Assembly (NCBI RefSeq): GCF_046630445.1
Contig: NC_092335.1
Span: forward strand, 308,001 to 372,000
DNA from: Rutidosis leptorrhynchoides
Taxonomy: Eukaryota > Streptophyta > Magnoliopsida > Asterales > Asteraceae
Direction of reading: 5' to 3'
Length of the DNA stretch: 64,000 nt
The position numbers and the translations under genes are program-made. The notes beneath the pieces are model-generated. The model was not told the origin of the DNA. It searched no databases and saw only the letters and a list, made by a program, of their open reading frames with translations. Positions 9,393 to 22,557 of this stretch are shown piece by piece. Numbering within the stretch: the first letter of the stretch is position 1; every line of letters begins with the position of its first letter.

Positions 9393-9409
9393 CCACCGCT
9401 CTGATACCA
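9393..9409 (-). promoter_or_regulatory. B1 primer binding site (tRNA-iMet)
   Basis: On the minus strand TGGTATCAGAGCGGTGG follows the 5' LTR by two bases. The first 12 bases are the standard plant initiator-tRNA-Met site. Confidence 0.88.
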
Positions 9410-9411
9410 AC

Positions 9412-12260
9412 TGAAAGGACCCGTTCATATACATTATAAACGATTCACAATAGTTGATTACATCGCGAGGTATTTGACCTCTATATGATACGTTTTACAA
9501 ACATTGCATTCGTTTTTAAAAGACAAACTTTCTTTACATCAAAAATTGACGGCATGCATACCATTTCATATTACATCCAACTATAATTGACTTAATATTA
9601 ATCTTGATGAACTCAACGACTCGAATGCAACGTCTTTCAAAGTATGTCTTGAATGACTCCAAGTAATATCCTTAAAATGAGCTAATGCACAGCGGAAGAT
9701 TTCTTTAATACCTGAGAATAAACATGCTTTAAAGTGTCAACCAAAAGGTTGGTGAGTTCATTAGTTTATCATAATCCATCATTTCCGTAATAGTAATAGA
9801 CCACAAGATTTCAGTTTCTATAAATATCCGTACACTCGCAAGTGTATAAAAGTATTCTATAAGTTGTAGGCACCCGGTAACAAGCCTTAACGTTCATGTT
9901 TTACCCTCTGAAGTACACCAGATCAGGTGTGTTTAAAATAACCTCGAAGTACTAAAGCATCCCATAGTCAGGATGGGGTTTGTCAGACCCAATAGATCTA
10001 TCTTTAGGATTCGCGCCTACCGTACATAGACAAGTAGTTTAATGTTACCAAGTTAAGGGTATATTTCTGGTTTAAACCCACATAGAATTAGTTTTAGTAC
10101 TTGTGCCTATTTCGTAAAACATTTATAAATCAGCGCATGTATTCTCAGCCCAAAAATATATATAAAAAGGGAGCAAATGAAACTCACAATACTGTATTTT
10201 GTAGCAATTATGTATATGACGGCACTGAACAAGTGCAGGGTTTGTCTCGGATTCACGAACCTATATTAAGTATATATATTTATATGTTGGTCAATATCTG
10301 TCTAACAATTTAGGTCAAGTCGTAGTGTATCACAATCCTAATGCTCGAGACCGACATGCAAAAGTCAACAAAAGTCAACTTGACCCAAAATGACTTTCAA
10401 AATCTATACATGTTTATTATATAACTTATATATAGTAGTTTTATATATTTAAATATATTTATCAGATCTTATTATACTAAATAATACAAGTCATTTATTA
10501 ATAAATAAAAATTTATATTAAAATTCATATATGATAAAAATATACTTTTATATATCTCAAGTAATAAAATTTATAAAATTCACTTAATATCATAAAAATA
10601 TAGTGGTATGTATTATAATTGTAATTACATTACGTGTGGTAAAAATATCTTTGTACGCATATTTATTTGATAAAATAATATTGATAATAATAATAATGAT
10701 AAAAATAATAAAATGATAGTTTTAATAAAAATATTAATTTTTAGTAATAAAGATAATTTTAGTAATAACATCAACTGATAACAGTTATAATAATCGTTTT
10801 AATAATAATATTAAAATTAATGATAATTCAGTTGACCATATCTTTTAATCCGTTCATCGAAACCACACGATTTCTAAATGAAAAGTTATTAATTTTTTTC
10901 TTCAGATTTTCAACGACATGCATATCATATAACTTATCTCAGTAGCATATGTATCAAATTCGTGATTTATCATAAACTATTTAACGACGAAACTAAGCAT
11001 ACAAACATGCATAATCATATATACTCGAGCACTAGTCAGGGATACACTATTAATATATAAAAGATAAGATATGAATGCTCACGTATCAATATTGTGATTC
11101 AATATTGCAGGAAAGTACGTAGACGCAACGAAAATGATAAACGTTAGGTTGATCTCACGAGCAATACCCTCGATCAATACCCATAACCTTCATAGCTATA
11201 ACCCATAATTTCCTTAGCTCTATCCCATTTGAAAACTTATTTTGAAATCGTCTGAATATAACTCCGTCGTAGTATTTTATGTATACTAATAATATCTTGA
11301 AATAATACTAAGTAAATATATATGTAATTCGATTGAGAGAGTTTAGAGAAATATATTTTCAAGTTTTTATGAAATAATGAAACCTATTGAATTCTATTTA
11401 TAATAGATTTTTGAATTATTAAAGTGAATTATTAAAGTATGAATTATTAAAGTGAATTATTAAAGTATAAATTATTAAAGTGAATTATTAAAGTATGAAT
11501 TATTAAAGTATGAATTATTAAAGTATGAATTATTAAAGTATGAATTATTAAAGTGAATTATTAAAGTATAAATTATTAAAAGGAATTATTAAAGTATGAA
11601 TTATTAAAGTATGAATTATTAAAGTGAATTATTAAAGTATGAATTATTAAAGTGAATTATTAAAGTATGAATTATTAAAGTGAATTATTAAAGTATGAAT
11701 TATTAAAGTTAAAGTAAAGTAAAAGTAAAGTAAAGGTAAAGTTAAAGTATAGTAAAAGTATAAAACTATGTACGTATAATACGCGTATAAAAAAATATAT
11801 AATATTAATTTAAATCGTTTTATATATTTAATAAAATAAAATATAAATATCGTTATCTTTATCATACTGGTTAAGTATTGAGTTGTCAAAAAGAATAGAT
11901 TTCTTAAATCACAGTGGACCTCATAACATAGGCCCGTAATCATATCATAATGTATCTGATAATTCAATTATTTGATATTATCTATTAATTCTGTCGATAA
12001 ATATATCGAAACAAATATGTTCATGTAAAGTATCATATATCTAATACTTTGTTAATGTTTTCAGTTAATATTATATATTATATATACATATCTATATACA
12101 CATAATTGTTCGTGAATCGTCGAACACGGTCAAAGGGTAATTGATTACATGAATGTAGTTCCAAACTTTTTTGAGATTCAACATTACAAATTCTGCTTAT
12201 CGTGTCGGAAACATATAAAGGTTAAGTTTAAATTTGGTCGGAAATTTTCGGGTCGTCACA
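9412..12260 (-). repeat. B1 5' LTR (2849 bp)
   Basis: Near-identical to 2957-5805. In sense it starts TGTGACGACCCG at 12260. It contains the minisatellite 11413-11709 and a TATA box at 11396-11402. Confidence 0.93.
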
Positions 12261-12265
12261 ACATG

Positions 12266-12585
12266 ACTCAGACAGTTCGTCATCAGACGAGATCAGTAAG
12301 GAGGAGGATTTCGCTAATGAAATAAAAGAGATCACTAAGGAGAAATTCCAACTTGCTATAGATAATAAAAACAACCACAATAATAAAATGTCCTTAATTA
12401 TTAAAAAAGAACAGGACCATTCGATCCGTAACCACCCTTATTGTATTAAACCCACTGAGGCAACGGGTACCTCAAAACCCCAACTAAAAATAAAATACAC
12501 TGCCAGAATGTCTGTCGGACCATGTGCACACAAACAATTGGCAGAGAGAACCAAATGGGAAGAAGTTTCTGATAGTTCTGAATGA
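12266..12585 (+). pseudogene. Chromovirus upstream ORF (pre-gag), 3' part
   Basis: This continues the frame broken at 2956: 367 bases before plus 320 bases here give 229 codons including the stop, with no shift. The segment begins with an acidic Ser/Asp/Glu run and becomes Lys/Asn-rich, ending TKWEEVSDSSE. No recognised domain. Confidence 0.75.
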
Positions 12586-13036
12586 ACGACCTCGCAACCA
12601 TAAATCTTCCATGCGCTATTTTATTGCTTATGTGTGCTACTCTATCTTGTTATATAAAATAAGCATATGTAAAATATCAGTATTGTATGGTATTGTATTA
12701 TTTTGGTTTATTAATAATAAATGCATGGAATGATTATTTGTATTATTACTACTTCTTATTATTATTATTATTACATAATAATGTAGTAACTCGCTATAAT
12801 TTTTTATAGTGGAATATTATTAGGATTTTAGTAGTTAATTCCTTGTACTAGCTATTATGTATGACCTTAACGGGTAGGTAATACCCTAGAAATAATTATA
12901 AAATGCTAATAAGAAGAAAAGGCTTTTATAATAATTGGTTCATATTATTAATATGCTACGATTAACTATTGACAACTCATTTTACCTATAATATTCTATA
13001 TGATTAAATTATATCTGTTGTGTTTATTGAAGAAAC
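12586..13036 (+). other. Chromovirus leader between upstream ORF and gag
   Basis: Non-coding, AT-rich, with a short (ATT)n run near 12755-12772. It contains TTAACGGGTAGGTAATACC at 12867-12885, the motif found inside B elements and at their PPT. Confidence 0.7.
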
Positions 13037-14747
13037 ATGTCTCAAATGTCGGATGCTGAGTTTGAGCAACTAGTCGAGAAACGTGTGAATGAAAGAATTG
13101 CTGCAACCGAAGCAGCAAAAGCAACAGCCGAAGCAGTAGCCGAAGCAGCAGCCATAAACACAAACTCACGAAACGGATGCTCATACAAAACTTTTCAAGG
13201 ATGCAAACCACAGACGTTTAGTGGAACCGAGGGACCAGTCGGTCTAACCCGATGGTTTGAAAAGATGGAGTCCGTTTTCAAAATCAGTAATTGTGCGAAC
13301 GGAGACAAGTCAAAGTATGCTTCGTGCACGTTGCAAGATGGTGCACTTACTTGGTGGAACAATTATGCTAAAGCAGAAGGAATAGATACGGCATATGATA
13401 TCTCTTGGGAAGAACTGAAAAAGATGCTAATCGAGGAGTACTGTCCTCGAAACGAGATCAGAAAAATGGAATCTGAGTTACGTAATCTGAAGGTTATCGG
13501 CGCGAATCTCAATAACTATGAAAAGCGTTTCATGGAACTAGCCTTGTTGTGTCCCGAATTAGTGCCAAACGAGAAACGAAAGATAGAAATGTATATTGAC
13601 GGTTTATCGATCAATATCAAAGGAAATGTTACATCGTCCAAACCAAATACGATGCAGGAAGCCATGACAAAGGCACACCAACTCATGGACCAGATCACAG
13701 AGAGTTCGATTAAGGCACCAATTACCGAAGTCAAGACAACTGAAGGAAAGAGGAAATGGGAAGACTATAAGGGCAAAAGTACTCACCTGAAGAAACAAAA
13801 AACTTTTAAAGGTAAACAAGATGGGGCAACTGCAAGTCCAAACTATAAGGGACCCCATCCGTTCTGCAAAAGATGTTACACACATCATGCAGGTTATTGT
13901 CAAGTGGTCTGTGATAAGTGCAACAAGAAAGGACATGTGGCGAAAGATTGTTATGCCACCGTTTCTGAAGTAAAGACAAAACTGACCGATGTCAAGAAAT
14001 GTTTTGGATGCGGGAAGTCTGGTCACTTTATAAATCAATGCCCTGATAAGGAGAAGAACAAAGAACCCGCACGTGGGAGGGCATTTAATGTTAGTGCCAG
14101 TAAAGCACGTGAGGATCCTAATCTTGTCACGGGTACGTTTACCGTTAATAATCAACTAGCTTCTATTATGTTTGATACGGGTGCTGATAGAAGTTATATG
14201 TGTAAAGACTTTAGTTTTAAACTAAAATGTGCATCATTACCTCTAGACGATAAATATACTATTGAATTAGCTAATGGTAAACTGATAAAAGCCGATAAAA
14301 TTTGCCATGGTTGCGAAATGAATCTCGCTGGTGAAACCTTCAAAATTGATTTGATACCTGTAGAATTAGGAAGTTTTGACGTAATCGTTGGCATGGACTG
14401 GATGTCCAAAACAAGAGCGGAAGTTGTTTGCGCTGAGAAAGCAATTCGCATCCCTCGTAAGGATGAAACGTCATTAATGATTTATGGGGAGAAGAGCAAC
14501 TCAAAGCTGAACTTTATCAGCTGTATGAAGGCCCAGAAACTTATAAGAAAAGGTTGTTATGCTATTTTGGCACATGTAAAGAAGATCGATACTGAAGAAA
14601 GAAGCATTAATGACATGCCGGTTGTAAGAGAATATCCTGGAGTATTTCCAGAAGAATTACCGGGGCTACCTCCACACAGATGTGTAGAATTCCAAATTGA
14701 TCTCATACCAAGAGCTGCACCTGTAGCCCGATCTCCATATAGACTTG
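13037..14747 (+). pseudogene. gag: Chromovirus gag-protease part of the gag-pol polyprotein, interrupted by B2
   Basis: The frame opens at ATG 13037 and gives 570 residues before B2. A retrotransposon Gag domain spans about 65-220 (LTRWFEKMESVF, TWWNNYAK). CCHC knuckles are C292-C295-H300-C305 and C322-C325-H330-C335, with an irregular Cys/His cluster at 277-288. An aspartic protease active site, DTGAD, is at 380-384. The sequence then enters the linker to RT (PVARSPYRL). Gag packages the RNA and the protease cleaves the polyprotein. The apparent reading frame past 14747 is only B2 LTR. The frame resumes at 27111, in phase, with APSEMQ, so gag and pol form one ORF in this lineage. Confidence 0.93.
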
Positions 14748-16670
14748 TGAAAGGACCCGTTCATATACATTATAAACGATTCACAATAGTTGATTACATT
14801 GCGAGGTATTTGACCTCTATATGATACATTTTACAAACATTGCATTCGTTTTTAAAAGACAATCTTTCTTTACATCAAAAATTGACAGGCATGCATACCA
14901 TTTCATAATATCCACTATCCAACTATAAATTGATTTAATAATAATCTTTGATGAACTCAATGACTCGAATGCAACGTTCTTCGAAATATGCTATGAAAGA
15001 CTCCAAGTAATATCTTTAAAATGAGCAAATGCACAGCGGAAGATTTCTTTAACACCTGAGAATAAACATGCTTTAAAGTGTCAACCAAAAGGTTGGTGAG
15101 TTCATTAGTTTATCATAATCATTTATTTCCATCATTTTAATAGACCACAAGAATTTCATTTCCAGTTCTCATAAATATACGTCCCATGCATAGAGACAAA
15201 AATAATCATTCATATGGTGAACACCTGGTAACCGACATTAACTAGATACATATAAGAATATCCCCTATCATTCCGGGATCCTCCTTCGGACATGATATAA
15301 ATTTCGAAGTACTAAAGCATCCGGTACCTTGGATGGGGTTTGTTAGGCCCAATAGATCTATCTTTAGGATTCGCGTCAATTAGGGTGTCTGTTCCCTAAT
15401 TCTTAGATTACCAGACTTAATAAAAAGGGGCATATTCGATTTCGATAATTCAACCATAGAATGTAGTTTCACGTACTTGTGTCTATTTCGTAAAACATTT
15501 ATAAAAGTTGCGCATGTATTCTCAGCCCAAAAATATAAAGGGTAAAAAGGCAAATGAAACTCACCATACTGTATTTCGTAGTAAAAATACATATAACGTC
15601 ATTGAACAAGTGCAAGGTTGGCCTCGGATTCACGAACCTAAATTAATTATATATATTTATGTGTTGGTCAATATTTGTCTAACAAATTAGGTCAAGTCAT
15701 AGTGTACCACAATCCTAATGCTCGAGACTAATATGCAAAAGTCAACAAAAGTAAATTTGACTTAAAATAATTTCCAAAAATTTATACATGATTAATATAT
15801 AGTTTAAATATCGTCGTTTTATATTTTTAAATATTTTTAAAAGATTTATTAGAGTACATAATATAATTTATTTATTAATAAATAAAATTTTATATTATAT
15901 TTATATAATAAAATATACTTTTATATATATTAAGTAATAAAATTTATGGGGTTCATTTAATATCATAAAGATAATATGATAGGTATTATTAAAGTAAGTT
16001 ATTACACGTAGTAAAATATGTTTGTATCACATATTTATTTGATAAAATAATATCTATAATGATAGTAAGTAAAAGTTGTATTATTTTGTAATAATAATAA
16101 TTATTATAAAAATATCAATATTTATAATTACTAAGATGACATTATGATAAAACGATAATTCTAATTATGATAACTTTAATATTTACGATAATTTTTAATA
16201 TTATCTTTAAAATAATAATTCTATTTAAAATAATAATAATAATAATGATATTTTATAGTAACAATGACATTTCTATTAAAATGATAATTTTTGTTAAAAT
16301 GATAGTTTTAATACTAACGATAATTTTAATAATAATAGTAATGATAAAAATAATAAGAACGATAATTTTATCTAAATCAATATCTTATAATATTTTAATT
16401 TCATCATGATACTCTTACCCATTATTTCCTAATCGTTTCGTTTAATAGCTTTTAATCGTCTTTTATATCGTGTTCATAATAATGATAATAATAGTAATCA
16501 AAATAATTAGGTGTTACAAATATTTGTTTTAATTACACTAATATTAATAATGATAGTTACTATAACATTTTTAACGATAATACTAATAATTATCTTAATG
16601 ATAATATAGTAATAATAATAATAACAATGACAATATCCATCTTTAAATAATGATATATATATCAATAATG

Positions 16671-16711
<41 letters not shown>

Positions 16712-16715
16712 AATA

Positions 16716-16762
<47 letters not shown>

Positions 16763-18460
16763 TGGATAATAATAATAATAATACTAATTATAACTTTAAC
16801 AATAATAACGATAGTAATAATAAAAAAAATAACAATTTTTAATGATAAATTCATTTTATTGATAAAGATAATAATAATGATAATAATAAGATAAAACTAG
16901 AACGACGATAAAAACGACGATAATAATCATTTTTAATAAAAATATAGAAAATTCAATTGATTATAACTTCTAATCCGTTCATCGAAATCATTCGATATCT
17001 AAAGGAAAAGTCCTTAATTTTTCGCTAGCTTTCCAAGGACATGCATATCTTATACCTTATCTCAACCGCAAGTGTAACTAATTCAATATTCAACCTAACC
17101 TGTCTAAGGGCAATATCAAAAGTACAAGCATGCATAATCCTAAATACTCGAGCACTAGTCAGGGATACACTATTAGTATGTAAAAGTTAAATTATGAGTA
17201 CTCACGTATCAATATTGAGATTCAATATTGCAGGAAAGGTACGTAGATGCAACGGAAATGATAAACACTATATTGACCTCACGAGCATACCCATGAACCA
17301 TACTCAATCACCTCCATAGCTACAACCCATAATTTCCTTAATCCTATCCTACTCGAAAAACAATTTCGAAATCACTCGGACAGCACTCCGTCGTAATATT
17401 TTATGTATACTAATAATATCTTGAAATAATACGGAGTAAATATATATATGTAAATCGATTGAGAGAGTTTAGAGAAAAATATTTTCAAGTTTCTATGAAA
17501 TAATGAAACCTATTGAATTCTATTTATAATAGATTTTTGAATTATTAAAGTTAATTATTAAAGTATGAATTATTAAAGTGAATTATTAAAGTATGAATTA
17601 TTAAAGAGAATTATTAAAGTATGAATTATTAAAGTGAATTATTAAAGCATGAATTATTAAAGTGAATTATTAAAGTATGAATTATTAAAGTGAATTATTA
17701 AAGTTAAAGTAAAGTAAAAATAAAGTAAAGGTAAAGTTTAAGTATAGTAAAAGTATAAAACTATGTACGTATAATACGCGTATAAATATATATAATATTA
17801 ATTTAAATCGTTATATATATTTAATAAAATAAAATATAAATATCGTTATCTTTATCATACTAGTTAAGTAATGAGTTGTCAAAAGTGGTTCTAGATATTT
17901 ATAAAAGTTATATACGTTTTAATAATAAAGTTCTTTTTAAACTGAAAACATTTTTGTACGTTTGAAACTAAATAGATCAATCGAGTCTTTATGAGATTCA
18001 ATCTTCCACTATCCTTTGTCTAGTTCTCAATGATTGACAATTTATTCTTATTTATAAATCACTTTTACCATTTTCCGAATATTGTTAAAACGGAAAGATT
18101 TCTCAAATCAACGTGGGCCTTTCAACAAAGACTTGTAATCATAATTCAATATATCTGATAATTCAATCATTTGATCTTGTCTTCTAATTCCATTGATAAA
18201 TATTTTGAAACAGATACAATCATATAAAGTATTTAATCTAATATTTTGTTTACGTTTCAAGTCATAATATATATACACATATACATATATAATCATATTC
18301 GTTTAATGGTTCGTGAATCGTTGGAACATGGTCGAGGTTGAATGAATGTATGAACGTAGTTTAAAATTCTTGCAATTTAACTTAACAAATATTGCTTATC
18401 GTGTCGGAAACATATAAAGATTAAAGTTTAAATTTGGTTGGAAATTTCCGGGTTGTCACA
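14748..18460 (-). repeat. B2 3' LTR (3713 bp)
   Basis: Twelve bases shorter than 23381-27105, all in the (AAT)n run (16672-16762 here, 25305-25407 there). I noticed no other difference by eye. Contains minisatellite 17539-17703 and TATA box 17522-17528. Confidence 0.93.
16672..16762 (+). repeat. (AAT)n microsatellite in B2 3' LTR
   Basis: Long AAT run with few interruptions; the 5' LTR copy at 25305-25407 is four units longer, a replication-slippage difference. Confidence 0.9.
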
Positions 18461-18490
18461 GTACCTACCCGTTAAAGAAATTTCGTCCCG
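18461..18490 (-). promoter_or_regulatory. B2 polypurine-tract region
   Basis: In sense TTTAACGGGTAGGTAC precedes the 3' LTR, the same interrupted purine tract as in B1 and B3. Confidence 0.65.
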
Positions 18491-18809
18491 AAATTTGAGT
18501 GGAAAGGTCGTGAATGATAATAAGTATGTTTTCATGATGCATACGGTCTGAAAATTAGAGTTTTATCATCAGCGAATAATTTGGATAAACAATCCATTTA
18601 TATGAAGAGTACGAATGAAGCTAACATAGAAGAGTGAAATGAGTAAGTGTAGATTCATCTTATCATTTGACATAGATATGATTGATTCCCAGATTTCAAG
18701 GGATTTGAAGAAAATATTCTTAATAAGATTTGACTCTCCGGTAATCAAGGGAATTAGGATCCGCTTTAAATGCGATCGTCCATTTTAATTGTTCTGTAGG
18801 AGATTTTCT

Positions 18810-18816
18810 TATAAAT
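18810..18816 (+). promoter_or_regulatory. TATA box upstream of the B2 antisense ORF
   Basis: TATAAAT in the block conserved with B1, B3 and B4. In B2 a solo LTR separates it from the antisense ATG by an extra 614 bp. Confidence 0.45.
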
Positions 18817-18850
18817 TCACCTCCTTCGTTTCCTTACAACTCACACCTTC

Positions 18851-19464
18851 CGTTGATGCATTTTATGCAGTTCCTAGACATCTACCCGCGTCCATTGCAG
18901 GTACAACAGTTTACAGGCCACCATGATTGCTCGTTATTATCCTATCCATGTTTGTATGTGGTTACAGGAACTGCAGGAACGAGATTTAAATGTTTAACTA
19001 TGTTAGACTTAGTCAGACGTACGAGTGAAGCCTCACTAGTACAGCTGACAGGCTCATACGCACGGTTGATGCTGAGCTAAGTCACAATTACAGCCTAAAT
19101 GAGAAGACACGAGTGAGTGATCACCCGTACGACTGATGAAGCCAACTCGTACGTGTGATGAATGAATCATATAGGTGAGTCAACAGCAGGGTATATAAAG
19201 TCTTATGTTCTTCATTTTAGGTTAAGCCTCTCATTTGTTACACACACTCAGATCTAGTGAGCTCCTCCGATTCTCTCTCAGTCCAAATCACCCAGGTGGT
19301 GAATAATAGCTCTAGGTGTTGATCTAATCACACTTGATTTAGTTGTGGTTTGACTAAATTAATCAAAAAAAACTTAACCTATTCACTAGAGGGTTTGATT
19401 CACTTATTCCGCCATTGTGTGAGTTAAATCTGTTGATTTCTAAGTTCCTAGTCATGTTTCATCA
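18851..19464 (+). mobile_element. Solo LTR inserted in B2
   Basis: The segment is absent from B1, B3 and B4 at the same place and is flanked by CCTTC (18846-18850 and 19465-19469). It starts CGTTGATG and ends TTTCATCA; one base change (T to C) would give the usual TG...CA ends. It has its own TATA box (19192-19199) followed by a transcript-leader-like stretch, so it is on the + strand. The type (Ty1/copia-like by size and start) is inferred. Short open frames in it are not genes. Confidence 0.7.
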
Positions 19465-19511
19465 CCTTCTATTCTTTCCCCCTCAACTCATATTTTAAAG
19501 TATTCATCAAT

Positions 19512-19685
19512 ATGCTCCATCCAGTTCTGATTCTCGATATACTTATAACTTTCATATCGGTCATTCTTCTTTTTCATCTACCGCCGGAAGAATCTATTTA
19601 CTTCTACTATACTCTTGGTTTTATAGTGTTTTTAGTTCTCCCGTGTCTTTATATTGCTATATGCATTGATATATACGGTTTGTGA
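19512..19685 (+). CDS. Antisense ORF of the B family, copy B2 (57 aa)
   Basis: Intact 58-codon frame, ATG to TGA. It is almost the same protein as the B3 copy and similar to B1, with two hydrophobic helices around HLPPEES and ending DIYGL. The solo LTR at 18851-19464 lies in its leader, so the ancestral TATA box is displaced. The LTR's own promoter, on the same strand, ends about 50 bp before this ATG and could drive it (inference). Confidence 0.6.
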   Translation: MLHPVLILDILITFISVILLFHLPPEESIYFYYTLGFIVFLVLPCLYIAICIDIYGL

Positions 19686-20094
19686 TTTCTGGGTTGTTGT
19701 TGGGTTTTATATCTTCCCTTATATTTCAAAGTCCTTGCTTCTTCTATAATCATTGTCATCCACAGTTAATGCTCTCTTCTATTTGCTATGATTTATACTC
19801 CCATTTCTAGTTCGGAGCTTTGTCCTTCCGTTTCTTCTTCTTGCGATTAAGCACCGCTTGTAATGGTCCAGAATTCGCAGATATAAATTTCGGAATGAAC
19901 ATTGTTAATGTTCTAGGAAGGAAATTGTAATGACACGATCTTAACTTGTCAAATTACCAGAATACCTCGAAAAAGGCCGAATCATCAAGAAATATTTTCT
20001 TGATATTTAGAGATCAAAGAGAATACAAGAGTCGTGTAACATAGCACATGATGACGTTATGATCTGTGAATCATCATGTTTCATTTAGAAACTC

Positions 20095-20157
20095 AGCATG
20101 AATTACTGTAATATAATCACGTTGATCAAGTGTCATTATATTATACTAACTCATGCT
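20095..20157. other. 63-bp conserved inverted repeat, B2
   Basis: Same unit as 6744-6806, with arms beginning agcatgaattactgtaatat around a cgttgatcaagtg centre. Confidence 0.7.
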
Positions 20158-20419
20158 TCAGCTCCCAACACTTCTTCAAGAATATTCCTATTTTAAACTC
20201 GAATGTTTCAGAATTTAGAAACTAAAATAGTTTCTTTTATGATATAATACAGATAGCGCGAAGAGGTAAATGATTTCAGATAAGAATAATTATAAAAATA
20301 TCTTCAGAAGTATGGATGATATTTATAATGAAAGATACGATGATATCTTAGAATGTCTAATATCAGAGGATGATGAAGGATATTGTCCGCAAGGGTTTAG
20401 AGTCAAGAGCAAGGTATTC

Positions 20420-20745
20420 GTTAATGACTTCAGCAAGTACTGAATCATTTGGATTCTTTGAAGGCAGGTTCAGCCTTTGTGATTTGTCCACAGCCTCATT
20501 CATACTTTGCTCAATCCGTTTTCCAGTTCCAAAGCTTCTCTTTTTCTGAGCTTTGCCAATATACTATCCTTTATCATCCAACTTTTTACTGTTAAGGTCG
20601 TTTACAGTTTTTGCTGCTTCATCAGTATTTTTCAAAATTTCGAGAACTGGTTCGCAGTTTAGGGTGTTTTTCAGAAATTTCTCATTCAAAGAATGTAAGT
20701 CTTGGAGGTAGACGTTGTGTGTATATGTAATTGTTGATGTAGACA
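20420..20745 (-). pseudogene. Captured poly(A)-binding protein fragment, B2
   Basis: The sense frame contains HNVYLQDLHSLNEKF (RRM3 start), DEAAKTVNDLNSKKLDDK (RRM3 end), a TAG at 20564-20566 in place of the expected Trp, then YIGKAQKKR, EQSMNEAVDKSQRLNL and a Lys/Asn/Asp-rich end matching the start of RRM4. YIGKAQKK is closer to PABP (YVGKAQKK) than the B1 copy. The core of RRM3, including RNP1, is absent. Confidence 0.82.
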
Positions 20746-21506
20746 TGCTGCGAGGTTTCAAAATACTGATTGCTGATTCTCAATAATTGGTATGGCAATT
20801 CTTGTTATAAGGTACGAATGAGTATATGATAGGGTTTCGATAATTATAATGATTTTTTTTTTTTTTGAAAGTCAAAGATCAATGAAGTTGTTGGTAAGTT
20901 TATTGCTAATGTGGTGAATATAAACGATTCCCCGGTAACGTTGGCGAAAGGGCAACGTATCTATCGAGGTTATAATAAGACTTTTTTTGATTGAGAAGTC
21001 GAAGATGACTTGCTGGAGCTATGACAAAACTGTCTATTTTGAAACGGAATTGAAAAGTTATTTTAGCTAGTAAATGCCAAAGGGTCTAACACGGATACGT
21101 GTCGAACTATGACTTGGGTTTTGAGAGTTTTTCAGGTGTATAACTGTGGGTAACATGTGGTTGGATCATCATCTCGATTGTTCCTTAGTTGAAGTGTCTT
21201 CAGAAATTTCGAAGGGTTTGAACACAGATTGTAATCGTTAACATACATTTGATGTTCTAACACAGTTTTGAAGTCAAAATATAGCTTGTGAAAGATGTAA
21301 GGATCTAAGAGTGATGATTTTGGTCATATCTCAAGTTGAATTTTGAGATTTCAAAATCAGAATATGTAATTAAATTTTGAATGAGTATGGTTGTTTTGAT
21401 TTATACGAAAGAATGGATATTGTTGTGAAAGTAGGGAGTATAATTGATGATTGCTGAATCAGTTTCGAAAAATGTAATATATTAATTGTGAATTTATATA
21501 TCTCTC

Positions 21507-21526
21507 GGGTATTACCTACCCGTTAA
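21507..21526 (-). other. PPT-like motif in a hairpin, B2
   Basis: TTAACGGGTAGGTAATACCC on the minus strand, flanked by the arms attaattgtgaa and ttcacaattaat. Confidence 0.7.
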
Positions 21527-22557
21527 AAAAATTTCACAATTAATATTTTGTACAAAAGAAGTTTATTACAGTCTTTATGAAAATATATGTGTATATTTTC
21601 TTTAGATGTAATATAGATTTAATGAGTTAATATTAAATTAAACTCATTTGTTTTATGGTTGGAACTAGAATTGAGATCCCTAAAACTTTATAAATTGCAT
21701 AAGTATTTCTTCAATAATATTGAAATTATGAATCATTACTTTGTTATTTGTTGGTTTTCGTGAAATTCTTGTGAACTTCGCAAGGTACGAATGATGTTAT
21801 TTGAAAAGTTTCGAGTACATCGATGATGAAAGCGTAAAATCAAACATATATTCGAATAATACACTTGATTTATTATAAATTGGATTTTTTTATTGAATTG
21901 AGACAGAGATTGTAATTAACGATGGTTAAGTTGCGGACGAAGGACGTACATCATTGCATATTTGTAATATGAATTAACTGAGTAGTTAAGATTCACACAT
22001 AATAGCTTAGTACGGGAAGATTTATTATGGTTTAAAAATTTATACATATAAATCTTTCGATTGGAAATGAGTTAATACTTCATAACTCGTTGATACAATA
22101 TATTTGTTGTTGATTCATAATGATGTCCACAATGATTCTTGAACTGACAGAGTTTGTGATGTTACAGGTGCTGTTGATTCTGACGATACTGACGGCACTG
22201 ACTGTGTTGATGATGCTACGGTCCTGTTGATGCTGTTGGTAAAACAATTCTAGCTTTAAATCGTACACCATTTTCGATCAAAGTTTCTACTCTACCATCT
22301 CCGTTCACTCATCTGATTTACGGTCAGAATTAAATAATCTCTAAGATTTTGGAGATTACATAACTGCCGCAGAGATATCTCTTCAATGAAGTTTATGAAT
22401 TAATACTTCATCGTTTGTTGTTGTTGATATTCCTGGATATTTACAGGGCGTATGACGTTGATGTTTGAGATACAGATTGTGATGTTGCGGTGTGGGATGT
22501 GGATGTTGTTGTTGGTGGTGGTAATGGTATTGTTGATGTTGTTGATGGTGGTACTGG

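Larger units (their letters stand above)
2957..12260 (-). mobile_element. B1: non-autonomous LTR retrotransposon, complete (9304 bp)
   Basis: It is flanked by TSD ACATG (2952-2956 and 12261-12265). In its own sense (minus strand) it reads 5' LTR 12260-9412, PBS 9409-9393, short ORF 8995-8549, PPT-like hairpin 8210-8143, PABP-derived segment 7363-7055, 63-nt hairpin, antisense ORF 6248-6421, PPT 5835-5806, 3' LTR 5805-2957. The 3606-bp internal region has no RT, RH or integrase that I can find. It was inserted within the upstream ORF of the chromovirus. Confidence 0.92.

Noticed and set aside
13604-14155. 183-codon minus-strand frame opposite gag
   Set aside because: Shadow of the gag-protease frame; the + strand has clear domain motifs.
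16507-16854. Poly-Leu frame (also 25140-25499, 53023-53274, 59210-59614)
   Set aside because: Translation of (AAT)n microsatellites.
18853-19080. 75-codon frame in the B2 insert
   Set aside because: Lies in the U3 part of a solo LTR and has no recognisable protein features.
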